Assembly (NCBI GenBank): GCA_037576195.1
Contig: CM075102.1
Location: 26,284,745-26,348,744 of the forward strand
Reading direction: 5' to 3'
DNA from: Phytoseiulus persimilis
Lineage: Eukaryota; Arthropoda; Arachnida; Mesostigmata; Phytoseiidae
DNA length: 64,000 bases
A program made the translations under genes and the position numbers. This document shows positions 23,701 through 38,700 of the stretch, in pieces (position 1 is the first letter of the stretch; each line of letters begins with the position of its first letter). The notes under the pieces are model-generated. The model was not told the DNA's origin and made no database searches. It saw nothing but the letters and a program-made list of their open reading frames with translations.

Positions 23701-26700
23701 GGATTATGTGCCGTGTTTTTCCAGCTTAGAGACCCAGCTACGAGATACACCGTGCAGGATTCTGAACCAACTTCTTCGATGAGAGAGGTAGTGCATTTTT
23801 TGGAATCGGATAGAAGTTATGCTCCCTCGGCCGATCTCGCCGAATTTTCGGAGATAACGTCAATGCGGTTCGAAGCCTCATTCCTTGTGACGCTGCGGCC
23901 ACATCTATCTGGCGGTTCTCATTTGAGGGCCAATTCGACGAATCTCGTAACTTTGGAGGGAGAATCAGAATCGCGATCTCTCGAAGTTCTAGTGGAATTT
24001 CCCGGACGTGGATTGGCTGTTCAGTGACGTTTCTGCGCTTACTGAAGTGAAGCTATGATTAATCAAAGTTCCGCATCGGAGTTTTTGTATTCACGCAATA
24101 GAATGAGGAAATCAGACCAAGGTTTCTCGCTTATACGATGACACTTCATCTCGGGAGAGATCGCCTCCCAATTTTGGAAGCGATTCCGTACGATGTGCTC
24201 CCTCGTGGCGATTGCGACTTTCCCTTGGGTCCGAGAACAGTGGTGGTTGGCGGCCGAGTGACCTCCAGGCTCCATACCGCTCTCGTAAAATTAACGGTTG
24301 CCCACTCGTTATTCCGGCGCCACTCCACACAGACCAGGAGAGTGAACAACGATATTGAATCACAGCTTCGTTGAAAATTACACCCTCGCTCACAAAAGTC
24401 CCCCGTACTTCTTGGTTACAGCTCTTGAGCTGTCGACCACCGCTATGGTTTTCCTACGGATTCGACCCATTTGAATTTGATTCAACGGTAAAGGGATCGA
24501 CAACGGTTGGAAGCCGATGACGATTCCGTGGGGGTGGCGGAATGTTTGACCGAAATCCGTATTCTTCCATTTCTTTCTCGCCCCGGACCTCTCGAGCTAG
24601 GCTGAGCCAAAATATGGAGGGGGCAGGGGAGTTCGATAATTAGGGGAGCCATCGACCATCCAGACAATGATCAGCGATTCTCGGAAGTTTGGTCATGAAC
24701 CATCCACTCATACATGTCGAAAAATGAATCGGCCGACAAGCCGAATTCCGTATCCTGAGCTCTGCTAGTTATCTTAATCACGGACTTATCGTTTCATCGT
24801 TATGCACGGAAGGCGATGTTAGTCTGATTGTGTGTCCTCAATATATCCCCAAACTCGAACCGGCTTTGGGTATGCGGCACGTTGTGGAATGGGCGTCCGG
24901 GGAGCACACAAGCTATCCATTCCTTCCAGCGAATTCTCACAGAGAAGCTAACGCAAAACTCGACAGAAAACCTGAGCGAGAGCAGTACCGGGCGCTCATC
25001 GCAGGACGACCGGCTCACCTATACACGCACGAATGAACGCATCTTTGGTCAGAAAAAGTACCAATGCTCCCAAGCTTATCTTTCGACACATTCTTTGCAC
25101 ACCGAATTCGAATTTTCCGCCCGACATGATTGCATGTCTTCCGCAGAGCTAGCAGATCCAGTGACCTTCGAGGTTTGACGGCATCTGACATCTGAGCATG
25201 AATCCAACTAATATCGGCCTTGGATTCCTTCATCGATCTCTCCTCGGTGATTTTCGTTCGGAAACGTGCGGGCTCCCGCGTGTGCTCCGGCACAACCAGG
25301 TGTTTAACAGGGTCAATTTTCTCGAAGGATCTACGAAGGTGGAGTATCGTAGACCCTCCGAGCGAGCCGCCCAGCTGGATCAATGTGAATAATTATTTCC
25401 GGGAATCAGTATCGGAGAAAACCAATGACTGCAAGAGTGAGCTGGTGCTCATTGAATATCTTCCCGGATCTCCAAGGTATCCGATGTGTGGTATCTTCCG
25501 AAACTGGAATCGTACATATGATCGTCCAGCAGCACTCGAAGTTCAGTGGTTGAGAGAATAAGTTAGTCGGACGGCGAAACCCGGAAGAGCAATCATACGC
25601 GTTTTGGAGGAAGTCAAGTTACCTCAACATGATCGATTTTTTGATTGGTCGATTTCGGAAGACACCCAATGTAGGGGTGACTCACACCGGTACACAGAAC
25701 CGGGCGAACTCTCAAATAATATAACCTAGGAGTCCCGGTGGGCTCAGCGACGGCCATGGTCATGGTCGTTTTCGAGAGGAACCGTTCTTCCCTTGGCCGC
25801 AACGATCCCAAACATGCGCTTCGGAACGTTCGTGCTCAAGGCAATTTCAAAGTTTCGGACGGTCTAGCAGGAACCGCTGGAAAAAGATTCGTTCTTTGCA
25901 CCAGTGGCTTCTCGGGCCATCGCAACATTCCCCTATTTGTTCACCCCGTGTATGCCCTACGCTCTCCTGATTTCTCACTCGTTGCTGGGCTGCTTGTTTT
26001 TCTTTCGACTGTTGTTTCCTGTGCGCTGTCTTCTCTCGTCCTCGACGGCGCGTTCACTCGTGGAGGCTCATTATCACACGCTAACCCCGAACGAAGTCGA
26101 AGCAGCCGACGACGCTAGCCCCGCACTGCCGACACGCTCGCTGGTGCAGGAAAAAGGAAAGGGGAAAAAGAAAGGCTTCTCGCATCTTCGACGTCACCAG
26201 GGACCTGCTGAGCAAAATCATGACAGAGGGCCAGGCGACCGCCGGTGGCTGCGAGTCCACATTTTCCTTTTTCGGTCCTCCAAGCACGCGACCGTCACGC
26301 TTCGGCGTACCGGGTGCTCTCGTCCTCCTCCATATCGCATTTGGATGACGTATTCTTCAGGAAAAATGCGCCCGACACTGAAAATCATCTCACAAGCACC
26401 CTCTACAACCTGAGAATGTTCTATCCTCGGAAGATGTTTCCAGTTCACTTGGTCGCGGTCGTCTGTGGCATCATCGGTTTCCTCACTTCCTGAGCGTTCG
26501 AATCGGTAGCGAGGCTAGCATGCTCGGCCGAAGCGGAGATGAACCGATGAACGTTCCGGAAGACTCGTCATCCCCCATGGTCGTCAGATGCAGTTGGCGA
26601 CGGAGGAGAACGAACGAAGTCTTTCAGAGAAACACTCAGTTTCTCGCAGCGTCTTCTTCCCTTTCTCATCTGTTCTGACTATCCGCGTCGGATTCGCGGG

Positions 26701-29700
26701 TTGGAACTTTGGCGGCGATTCCTGTTGGTTCCGAATGATCTCAAGGCGAGTCAGACGTGACTCGAGGACTCGCGGAAACGAAAGTCATTGCATTAAGACA
26801 GCGATGACGTCGGCGGCAGCGCTGACTACCATGTGGGCGACGGTCAAGGAGGAGTTTTACCGACGTGGAGAGTCGGAATGAGCGAAACGGAGCCGCGGGG
26901 AAACGAAACTAAACTTCAGCAGCATCGCGCACAAGGCACTGGAAACGTTCCCGATCATTATGGAGCACGAGAGGCCGGCAGAACGATTTCGTATGTCTGA
27001 GGCATGGCGAGGTCGGGCTCGGAAGCTGGTATGCTACAAGACTCATTTCACTTACTACTTTTGATGTCGTGCCCGCATCGGTTATCTCCTTGGTTTGTTT
27101 CTTGGGCTTCGACCTTTCCCTATGCTGACAAAAAGTCCCGACGAATACAAGTAGGTTGACTACAAGTAAAGAGCATCCAACGGTGAGAATGGTCAGCAGA
27201 GGTCTGAAAAGGAGAACAGATGCCATTCGTTTCCAGACACCCATAGTTACTTTCAAGCTCGTCGGTATTTGTTTCTCGTGTTGTCCATCATACGCAACTG
27301 CTGCGACTGCGGAACGAGCCGGGACCGAGTCGAACCTGTGCTGATAACGAGCGTCGTTTGATGCCGCTTTTCGGTTCGAAAGTGGGGAGGCGCCCTTACC
27401 TCGAATAGGGACCGTTTGTGAGAACAGCCAGCGCGTTCAGTGAGGAAGTTGAAATTTCCAGAACCGGCTCCGGCGGCGTAGACCCGACGCCACCATTGAC
27501 TCGACGGCTGTCTGCAACAGTCGACTTCCAAGTTATTAATGGACACGATACACACTGCTTCTTTCCACTTCTCTTCGTTCATCCAACGACCCTCTCGCAT
27601 CCCTACCCGACCTCAACGTCCCAACTCGCTAGGCATGCGGCTGTAATTGAAGAGTCGCCACAGCAGTTTCGGCGGAGAATTCTCTCCCTTCACTCGAGCT
27701 TAGTTCGTCACGACGCACTACAGCTTCAATACGAAACAGAACTCCGAACTGCTTTAATGAACTGCAGACCTCCATCTTGAAGTCCGAATCTTTGCAGGAA
27801 AATGAACGGATCCAAAACGGAAGAACGGTCAAAACTACTTCCTCATTTAGAGCCGCTCCCACCGGGTCCCCCACGGGCTGCGACCACGCTCGGGTTCTTG
27901 AAACCGGAGGATGGAACACCAGTCATCCGATTCGATTCTGAGGGATTGGTGTTGAGCCAAGGCCCAGCTGAGATCCCGGCGACCAGTTCTGAGCTGTCCT
28001 AGACTCTCACACGTCGTGACGCTCCACCTCGTGATGAAGGTCACTACTGAACGTTCCCCGGCGGTCGAGTTCACAAGACAAGCGGAGGTGTCCGAAACAA
28101 AATAGCCCAGCTGAACGCCCCCTCGTCAAAGCTCGACATCGCTTCCTTCGTCGCCAGCTATTTCCGCTTCCCGTCGACGTAACTTCAACAAGGAAACTGC
28201 ATCAACCCCACCCCCCTGAGAAGATCTTGAGCTATAGAAACAAGGAAGTCACACTATCCACTGATCCTCCAGCACAAATACGAGCACTCCGCCTTCAGTG
28301 TTGATATTCGTCGTTGTTGGCGAAGTTTCGGAGCACTCCTACTTGGATCGATTCCATTTCACCTCCCTCCCTTTGGATCCGAATGAGCACCTGGATCACG
28401 CCAAGCTTCGCGAAGCGTTCTTGCACGTCAGTTCCCTATATCGACTACTCGGGACACCCTGGAAGCAAATGTTCGAGTTTCTCGGGGTACGCAGCCAAGT
28501 TCCCATGATATCCGATTGCTCGGCGCATGGCTTGATGAAGGCCGTAACCGAACCCTGCGACAAAGACGAGGGCGGGAGACGGGGCTCAGATTCAGCTGCG
28601 GGCGGCACAAAATGGAACAAACCGACCCTGGGGAGCTGGACGCGTTCCCTGATCTCCGCGGGAGTCAACTACGACGAATGCCATGCAAACCTACGAAGGC
28701 GATCTGGAGACGGTGACGTTTGTTTCCATTGCCGCCTGCTCACTCTTCGCCCGTCATGCAGCCTCCCACCGCATACGTGAGGTTCCGGTGACGGCCTGTT
28801 TCTCGTCTCCTATTCCACTCCTGTTCCTTCTCCCCAATATCCAACGTACGACTGGCGAGAGCTCTCTCTCTCTCTCCGAAAGTTCCAGATTTTTCCCTCT
28901 TCCTCAGTGAAACCGTCCGAGCTCGCAGGATGAGGGCAGTCGCGGACGAGTTCGAACGAGGCCCTTCCTACTCAAGTGCCCCGAGGCGATCGAGATGGAC
29001 TGGCAGAAGTTGTCGGCGCGAGGGGAACGAGGAAATACGGGGGGAGCAGCGAGCGAAGGCACGTCCAGCGATGGCCTCAACGGCTGTCGACCTGACGTTT
29101 ATACGTTTCGCACGGAACTCGCTAACAACAACGAACATCGGGGGAGGGAGGAAAGTTGAACAGAGGAAAGTAACCGGCGGGATACAGCGGAAGGAGCCAG
29201 AAGCAAACAACGAGGGGCGTTATAAGAAAGCGAAGTTGCGAGAAGTGAGGAAAGAGAAAATCCGTTGGAGGCAGGCCGTCAAGAGCGAGGTCTCTAAAAG
29301 TGACGTAGAGAGGGAAATAAATGAGAGGGATCGGGTGATAGCAGACGAGAACATGACGACGACGAGACGGCGACGCCGGGGAAGCCGTGCTCGAGGAAAT
29401 CTGGGAGCAAGGAGCCAGACGGACGCGTCGTAAACATTATCGACGTCAAGGGGGAACTTAAGGAGCCAGCGAAAGCACCTGGGAGCCCCAGACGCCATCT
29501 TGGCTTCTTGGCGACATCGCGGGCTCTCTTTGCCTCTCTGGAAGTCGTCAGTGAGGCAGGGGTTCCGGGGAAGTTCTTAACGGCAAAACCTGAGAAGGGC
29601 CAAGGTGCTGTGAGGATGCGGAATGACAGAGGCTCAAGTGACTTTGGCGCCAGCGGTGAGCCACGAGATTACTTGGCGATCTCATTAGGTTCTTCCGCGA

Positions 29701-32700
29701 GCATGTGGCAATCCCGACAACTTGAACGACCCTTTAGTTGTTCACTCCTAGTTTCACGCTGACTTCCTCCAGACTTTCCGCGAACTGCAGACGCCATGAG
29801 CAGACTCGGCGGCCCGGGATCCTGTTTCCTGACGAATTATCCGGAGCATCCCGAGACGGCCTGGTAGGTTCATTGCCCGGAAAGTACCTCGCGCTGACCA
29901 TGGGCTAGCGATCTTCTGGTACGGGCGCAGCGAGGCCGCATCCTTTCCGCGAAACGCCACTCCGCCACGACACGGCGATATAGGGCTCTCCGGAAACCCT
30001 CCAGCTTTGGTTCTCTCTGTCTTGTCCTGTCACCCTGTCTTATGGCATATAAACAATTTATATGAAGTGGACAAGCAGGTGAGGCCGACTTCGGTGGACC
30101 ACCGTTTGGTTGAGAAAGACAAACCTCCCCGGCTCCTTCTATCTCGGACGTCCGTTCGCTGTCGCGCGTCGCTTCGCTTTACACGTCTCGCCGTACCGGT
30201 GCCCGCTTCGCTCAGGCCGGCTAAGAAGGCACTTCGGTGCTTTCACGCTCCGGGCTATCTGGACGTTGAGAACATTGAGCAAGAGAAAAATGACAGCGAG
30301 GGGGCACGAGGAGGGACGGCGACAAAAAAGAGCGGAACAGCATTGTCGTCCGTGGTACTACCGAAAATGGTGGAGGTGATGTTAGCGCCGAAAGTCCTGC
30401 TGGTGGTCGCCACAAAGGACTTCATCGAGTCCAGGAGGTCGCTCATCCGACCTGGCGACCCATCCAGCCACCCAACCGGCCACCAACCATCCGACCGACC
30501 GACCATCCTCTCGAAAGGCCGTGCACAAGGATGTGTCACTTTGTTGAAGGCCCTCCGGGCGTTGTTCCTCCGTAGGTCTCCGCCTGTCCACTCGCCAAAT
30601 GGCTTGCCAGCTGTTTTGCCTGCGGTCCGCGCAACAAACTCACGAAGCAAATGGCCGAGTGGAGGCGCGAACGACCGCAGGAAGGAGCACTCGTCCGAGG
30701 ACGTCGACGGTGAAGCCCACTCAGTGCTCGAGACCGGCGCCAAGATTAGTTTCAGAGAGACTTCGAACGACTCAGCGCAGCTTTTGTTGCTAACAGCCCA
30801 TTTTCACCTATCGGGATGCTCTCCTTTGTTCCTTAGCGATGGGGGCGGGGGTTGAAGAGAGGTAAGTAGTTGATGCTCCGATTTGACTAGATTAACAAGT
30901 AGTTGGCATCGTCGTCCGGACAACACAGGCAGATTCACGTTGCTGCATTGATGGGACCGGGGAAAAAGCGTTCGCGCAGAACACCATTCCCGCAGTTCTC
31001 ATTCAAATGGAATGATTCAGTCATTCACGGCGAAATCATATGGGGTCCCTCTAAATGAGTAACAGCAGGCAGAACGGTCTTCGGAATACCCATGAGCTCA
31101 CTGAATACTTCCATCATACAATCGAAGCGGTGGAGTTCAAGGCCGAAGAAAGATAAATCGGTTCATGTTCAGACCAATGTCGGTAACGCTGCCACGAATA
31201 TCTGGAGGCAATCGCATACAACCTGAGCACAAGAGGCAACGGAGCTCGGCTTCATCCTTGATCGCGATGATGAAGAAACAGCTTCAAGTGCGAATATTCC
31301 AGAGTAAAAAATAAATTAAGATACCATCGGACATGAGGACGTCGCATTCACCAGACTGGATGAGGACAGAAGAGAATCTCTCAATCCGTGTACTCGGAGT
31401 ACCACTCACACCAAATGAGCGACATTCTTTGTCTCCGAACAGCCACAGGTGAACATCAATGAACGACTTCCCTGTATTCCGTATTTCAAACAAGACCGCG
31501 AGGTTCTGCTGAACCAAAAGCATGAGACTTGTAGAGATTGGCTCCGCGTGGCCCGCATCTCCTGCGGAAAGTCCTGCGCACCAAAAGCTCCCATCATACT
31601 CGGGTTCGCGGGCGATACGCACCGGCTCCGGATGAAGGATTCCTACCGTTCCATCGTGGTGATTTAACTAAGTCGTTTTTCGTCAACAGGCAGAATCATG
31701 CCATCGCCCTTCAGTCTGGGGACCAAGGAGAATCGATTCAATTCTAACTGCACAACAACTCCGAATACGACAATAAAAAAAAAAAAACACCGTTTGCGAT
31801 CACACGGCGGACTCTCTTTGATCCTCGTTTCCTCTCGAAAAGCCGATCGAGGACTCGCAGAGTGAACCTTTGTAGTGGGATAAAAAAAGACTATCAGATC
31901 AGACTCTATCAGAGTCTGCGGAATCCTAGCTAGGCTCCGCGGCATCCACCCTGGAGTGAGACCGATAGCTGTGGGACCCGCGAGACCAACACCGAGACGG
32001 TTTTTAATCGCACGTTCGTCGATCCTCTTCAATGGTCTCGAATGTGATGCACATCTGAGTGGAGCGGTGGGTTGACGTAGAAGTTGTGAGCGCTGTCTCG
32101 CAACCGTAAAGAATCGCTAACGACATGGCTCGACCCCAGTGTCGATTGCGCCCTCGGGAAACTCGAATGATTACACTCTTTGATGTTCATCCACCGCTCG
32201 GCAAAGTATCCTCGTAACCAAGATCGTGTAGGGTCAATCCGAGAGGATCAGCAACTCCACTCCGGGTGGTCAGAACCTTGCTCGCCAAGATCGCGGTTTT
32301 CAACAATTTGTAACACTATTTGTGTAACACTTCCGTTGTGATTCATCGAGTCACGCGAGTTCCTACTGCACACCGCTCCTGAAAGGCATCTTTGTGCTCT
32401 CGCCGTGACTTCTCGTTCACTCCAGCCCCATACTGCTCTTGAAAACGGCATAATGTGCGTAGTCCTCGCTTGCCATGACTCAGTATCGAGCTGCGCCGGT
32501 TTCTACCTCACGGCCTTCGTTCTACTGTATGCTCTCAAGATCCGCCGGCTCTCTGCGAGTCGTGCACACCAAGCACACCATCGTGCTGGTAGCGTGACTT
32601 GAAACATTTTTCGACTCGCCCCGGCATGCCAGATGCCCAGTTTCGAAACTGGTACGACGTCACAGAGGTTCACGCGCCGCACGTCGCTGCCGATAATTTT

Positions 32701-35700
32701 TCTGCGGAGCAAAATCTCCGGCTTCAACGAAATGATGTACAAGCCCAGTGTTTCGTGTAGCCTTTTTCCTCTCTCTCAGTCTCGCGATCTCAGGCTCCGA
32801 TAGCAAACTCGAGGGGATGACAATTGAAACCATTCTCGTTTAGTTGTCGGCGTCGAACGATGAGCTCAGCATCGGAAGTACCCGCTCGGGACATACCATT
32901 GGAGACGAGTTTGACGGTCGGTGCCAGAGCGGTCGTGGGCGCTTCGAGCGACGGCTCAGAACGGGCTGCGAAGAACGTCATGTTTCGCACGTTTCCGGCG
33001 AAAGACGACGCCTTGTCTGAGTCCTCGAGCAGCTGGTGCAGTTGGTGAGCTTTCAACTGAGCGGTGGACAGGTGGTTGACGGTTCTAGATGGCGGCCGAT
33101 GCAACGCTGGCAACAGACGATTCCATATTGAAAGTCTATGAGCGTTCCAATGACTCCCTGTCCGAGCTTTTCCATCTGAAAAATCAGAAAAATTCCCCCG
33201 ATTCATCATTGTTCTCACCGGAGACTGGGCACAGTAACAACAATGGGCATAGAAATGCAATCGGAGCCTTCGCGCTCTGATACTAAACGGGAACAATGGA
33301 TCCCGACGAGAACGGTTCGAGAGCTTTCGAATTCATCATCGGGAACTCATCAAATTCCTCGTGGACACCGCTATACATTCGATTCGCGAGAAGCGACTGG
33401 AAGCTCGACTGCACTCCCCGACTGAAGACGATATCAGGCAGGAACTGAGGATGAGCCCTGTTCCAGGCCATGCAAAGGACTCGAGTTACGTTGACTCACG
33501 TCTGTATGTTCAAGCCGACCTCAGATGGAACTTGTGGAACCAAACTAATTATTCAAATTCAAAACTTGTTCCATCCGAGTCGAGTAGTGACAGAATTTCT
33601 CCTTTGCTCCCCGGCCTTTGATCTGTAGACTCGACCAGTTTCCGTCTGAAGCCGGATAAATGCGGGAATGTTCTTGAGTATTTACTGCACGAACCGGCTT
33701 GCTGCCACTTCCTCCTTCCGAGGCCAGGATGCCATACGGGAACATTTACGCTTCATTCAAAAGGATTTCTGTGTATTGCCCAAGAATATGGAAAGAGGAA
33801 TATTGATCTGGCAACGTAGATCTATACACACGCTTTGGTGCTGAGTCGATGCTGACATGCCATCTCAGCACGAAAGGGGGAGAGGGCCCCCGATATGATG
33901 GCCGACTTCATGAACTCTTGTGCCGTTCGATCCAGTATGAGCATTTGTTGCAACGGAGAGGAGGAAGAAACGAGAATCGTCTTCCTAGATTATTCCGAGC
34001 ATTCTCGGAACGGCAAGCTGAAACTCTTTGTCAATATTTTGAGACGAGACCGTTGACACTTCGCATATCCAACGGTGGGCCTCACGTTTACGGAATTAGT
34101 CAACTACTTTCTCTAGATGGATCTCGGTCTCTGAGCAGGTGGCGGATCACTCTACGGAAGAATTCAGAATGATGGGTAAGGAATGAGGAACGGTTGAAGC
34201 ATCCTCGAGAACGTACGAGCAGGAAGTTGGCACTCTTAGATCAGTTTTTGACCGTCTCGGCGACATGGGCGGAATAGTTGATGTTGTTGTTGGTGGGGAC
34301 TCCGATGTCTTGGATCGACAAAACCGCCGTGATCGCCAACCCATTCGTATGATGGCTACGGTCAGGGTTCCTGCGCCCCGAGTGCATGATCATGCGCTTA
34401 TACACTGGGAGAGACCGATCGACGGACGTAAACCACTATTCAAAGTTCTCAACCTAGACTATGTATGCCTCACAGCCCTCAAAGGGACCAATAACTATGC
34501 AAATGATTTCTCCGAACGGAGTATCGTTCCTGAGAGACCTTCCGCTATTGTTCTATCTAGAGTTTGAGGCCTGCCAGAGCATGATTCGCCTGACTTCCGG
34601 GAGGGGTTCACGAACTTCCTCCGAATCGCTCCCCCTCACAGTGAATCCCAGCTTCGGGCGAGTTGTTTCGGTGTTCAAGACAAGCCTCTCCGTTGGGGCA
34701 TCACAGAACTCTAGAAGGAAATCAGGCGAAGACGGCCTGGCACAGAATCCTCGTCTAGATTGGGTTCACACAGGGCTGGCCTTATGGTACAGAGCGCCCC
34801 AGGCGGAATGTCTCACAGCGGACCCCCGAGAAACAAGCCGTACCGTGTCAACTGAGGGTGATCGAGAACGGTCATCAGATATGATTGATACCAGCTGCGA
34901 GACGATCAGCCATATTGGTTGAGTGTGTGTTTTGAATCCGCTCGACGACTTTTCTAACAACGAGATAGGTGCTCTCAGGACAGAGGCGCCCCGGGCGACC
35001 GTCCGCGTCGCTTTCCTCGGCAGAGCCGGCCCTGGGCCCGTGACGAATGGGATCGGCAATAGCTGGATCTGGGTAGAGGAGCTGAGTTTGCATAATGTAT
35101 TTCATGAGACCGCCCGACTCATCATCATTCGCACAAACTCCAATGGTCGCGTTCTGTGCAACCGCATATTACTTTCATACCAACCAGCGGAAATTATTCG
35201 AGTATTGCTCCGTGGGCGAGGGAGCTCAAGGGGATTCCATGAAAATAAAATATTCGCGCATATTTTCGGATGCCCGAGTGTGCACGTATGTATATGGACA
35301 CTGAGTGCGCCAGTCGACAGCCCAGTCGAGGAGGCGAATCTCCAGCAGAGAGTTTATGAGGTCGTGAACGTCTCTGACTGACGGCCTGCCGGCCTGTAGA
35401 GTATGAAATACATCTCCAGAGACATGGATTGAAAACCGAGGGAATGGCATTCGGTAGCGAGACGTTCACGAAAAAACTCGCTCAGATTGTCGAAGTCCCT
35501 TTTATACCTCATCGTTCGTCCCATTTTCCGATGTCGTCCTTGGCCTCTCTTGTCTCTGTTCCCCTCGAATTCGATTCTACACATCCGAATCCTTCTAAAG
35601 TCATTTCGAAGGAGTATGCTGGCAAGCTGATGCAGAGTAGTTTTCAAACAAGTCGAGAAGTCAGCTCAAGATGTTCCCATCACGCGGCGAGCAGACCGAA

Positions 35701-38700
35701 GGCTTCGAGAGGCATCACAAGCTTGTACAGTTGAAGAGCCCAGATTCAAAACGTCGTAACTCCAAATATCTCAGAGTCGATTCTCAGTCGGAAACGGACT
35801 GAGAATCCATCCATCGAACGGACTTCCGATAACGTTATCCTTCGTTTCTCTAGAAAACGCTTCACTCCTTGTTTCTCTCCACTTTTCGCGTTTCTAGAAA
35901 AGGCGCCAAATAACATTGTTGGAATCGGTTCGATGAATTTCTGACTGAGAACTCGACTTTCAGAAATTCGGAGTGAATCTGAGCTCTTCAATTGTTCCTC
36001 GGCTTGTATCCGCATAGATTCGGAACACATTCAAATTCCGAGACTGGAGCCCGCCATCCCTCGACCAGGCTCGAGTCTCAGGAGATTCTCAACTTATTCG
36101 AAACGCTGCCTAGTGGCGCGTTTAAAGAGAGAAAATACGGCAATTTAGAATCCGCGGATTTGAAGTGAGGCGTTCGGTGGCGAGCCGCACAAGTGGCACT
36201 ACCTGACGTATTTTGCAGTCACGCCCCTCTCCACAAACCAAGAAAGTTCCAAAATCTTCAATGGTCCGGCTTGCTCTGGTAGTGAGGGCGTTGCTGTCGG
36301 GAATCGAAACGAGGATGGAGAAGGGGAGGGGGAGAGTTCCATGAAGGACTGTCACTGCTTTGAAGAGAAGAGATTCTCGTCCTGGAGCACAGTGTATGTC
36401 GCCAACGAGAAACAGTAGCAATAGATGTCCCAGTTGGGAGCGAATTTCCAGGATTCGGAGACGGTTCGATGCACTGAGCGCTTGACTCCTGGATCCCTCC
36501 TGTCTGAGTCCGCAATGAGGTCGTCGCGATGAGCGGAGCAAGGAGCTGATTCACCTCCCACGCTCGGCATGCTTTAGGTCTCTCGAGGTGGAAAATATGA
36601 GCGAGTTCGCGCCCCTCAGGCGTGAACGTCCCTCGTTCTCCAGTCAAGCCCGTCGAATGCTCGATACGAAATTTTCCGGCAGCCATTCGAAAGATTTTGG
36701 AGGCATCTCGAATCAGCTTAGTCTCGGAACTCTGCTGAGAGCTCGAGGTCGTAGTTGCGGATCCTGCCGAAAAGAGCAGATCTTTCGGAACGACGAAGTT
36801 GGGAGAAAACAAATAAACCTACCCGTGAGCATGAGGTGCATTTTGTGGATGGGCTCGAATTGCGGCCAGGAAACAAACTCTTCTTTTTCTTTCGATCTCG
36901 TTGGATGGTGAGAGCTGGGCGGCCGGGGAGGACCATTCGGATTCCTGGGAAGGGAGAGTCAAGGGATGAAGAACTTCCGTTCTTTTTGATCACAGGATGA
37001 CAGTGATTCAGTCCGAATGATCTGGTCTACCGCCTTGCTAGAGATCCAGAACAGAAGTCTCTCTGGTCGTACTCTTCCTTACCCATCCCGAAGGTAGTTT
37101 TTCAAGTAGTGTATCAGGGTTTGCGAGAGCTGAACGTCCTGCCTTGAGAACTCCGGGTACAGCACACTGTTTGGAGTTAAGAACCAGTGTTCAACTTATC
37201 GTTCAGCGGAGAACATTGAGAAAAATCTCGCGTGCCATCATCTCGTGTTTCTGCATTCCATCCTCTCTCTCTCGTCTATGGCCTGCCCGGCTGACAACGT
37301 GCGGCCCAGTTTTCGAAACTATGGCAAGGAGCGAACACATGCATGCATTCATGCTTTCGGGGATGCCGTGGAATATGAGCGTCTCTGCTCTATTTTCTTG
37401 TCACACAACCGGGCAGTGAAGCATTCCTGAGTGTCATCGATCGCGGACAAGCTGAATGAGTCGTTACAGTGGTCCCCAGGAAACTCGAGGCGCCAGGGAG
37501 AGGTCTCGAATCAGCATTCTCCCACTCGTTGTATCGATCGCACTATCCATCCAGCACCGCCAGTACACCTAGGGCGTTCACGCGCGCACTGGTGCTGCCA
37601 GTATTCATTGCAATGCAGATGTGGAAGTTGCCAACTATGAAGTAGACGAGGGGAAAGAACTTGGAAAAATGGGGCCAAGCCCTGGCCCCACGGCTTCGGC
37701 TAGTTTTGTGCTGATACCGATATCCAAGGAGCTTAAGAGGGCGACACGCATCATACTTTGATACAGAGCGAGCGGTAACGGAAGCGGCTCGGAAAGGTGA
37801 GATGGACAGGTTACGCATGAAAGGGAGACGAGGTTCCGAGAACGGAACCAAGGACGTTGGAAGGAAAGGATCAATGCTCGCCGACCGCTCTGGGGGTCAG
37901 GTTTGAACTCATTTTCGTTCATCGGAAGCACCAGACTCGTCGATTCTCGGTCAGCGGCACGCTTGGACGCTGGTGGTCGGACTCGGGAAATCAGCGCGGT
38001 TGCAGCTTGCAGCGGCAGAAACTGCGCCGTTTCCACCGTTCACCTCTGATACCAGCTGAGCCACGAGAGCGGGGGAACTGTTAACGAGGTTTGCTGACCT
38101 CCTGACGGACAAACCTTTGAGACGAACGAAGAGGAACGCCGAGCAGATGGAGGAGGTCCTTAGGGATAACCTCGGGATGAGCATCACAGTTCGAAGCTTC
38201 CCGTTGGCTGTTCGAAGCCGATGGGCATTCGGGCTGAGAAAGGACGAGCAAGTACGTCGAAACGCCCGATCGGCTGGAAGGGGACCGAAAACGTTACTCT
38301 TTCGGTGAGTTGAAAGAAACGATAGACAGCTCGACCGCTTACGAAAGCAGTGACCACAGGCTCCTGCAAACCAGCGGATGAATGCAGACGGCTGTAGGAT
38401 CGTGAGTTCACAGCAACGATCGAACAGCGGAGCCCGGAGTTCCGCTGGATGGTAGAGAGAACTTTTCGGAGTGCATGAATCTGTTTGTCGTGTCTCGTTT
38501 ATCCGTTGTCCGCGATTCGCTGTAGTTCCCGGATGATTTTCCGCCCGTTCCTGAACTCTGTTATCTTTTCATTGCGCTGTTTGTTGCTGCTTGTGGGCAG
38601 AGCTTCCATTTGCAGCGTCAATTAGCAAATGGCCACTCACTTCATTGGGAGAGAGGGGACGACTACCGATTGTCGGGAGCCGCAGGAACGTGCTTTGTTG

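Noticed and set aside
30007..30855. 282-codon open frame on the plus strand
   Set aside because: It begins at a non-ATG codon, lies in a GC-rich stretch of a neuroligin intron, has no recognisable domain and is overlapped by other long frames on both strands.
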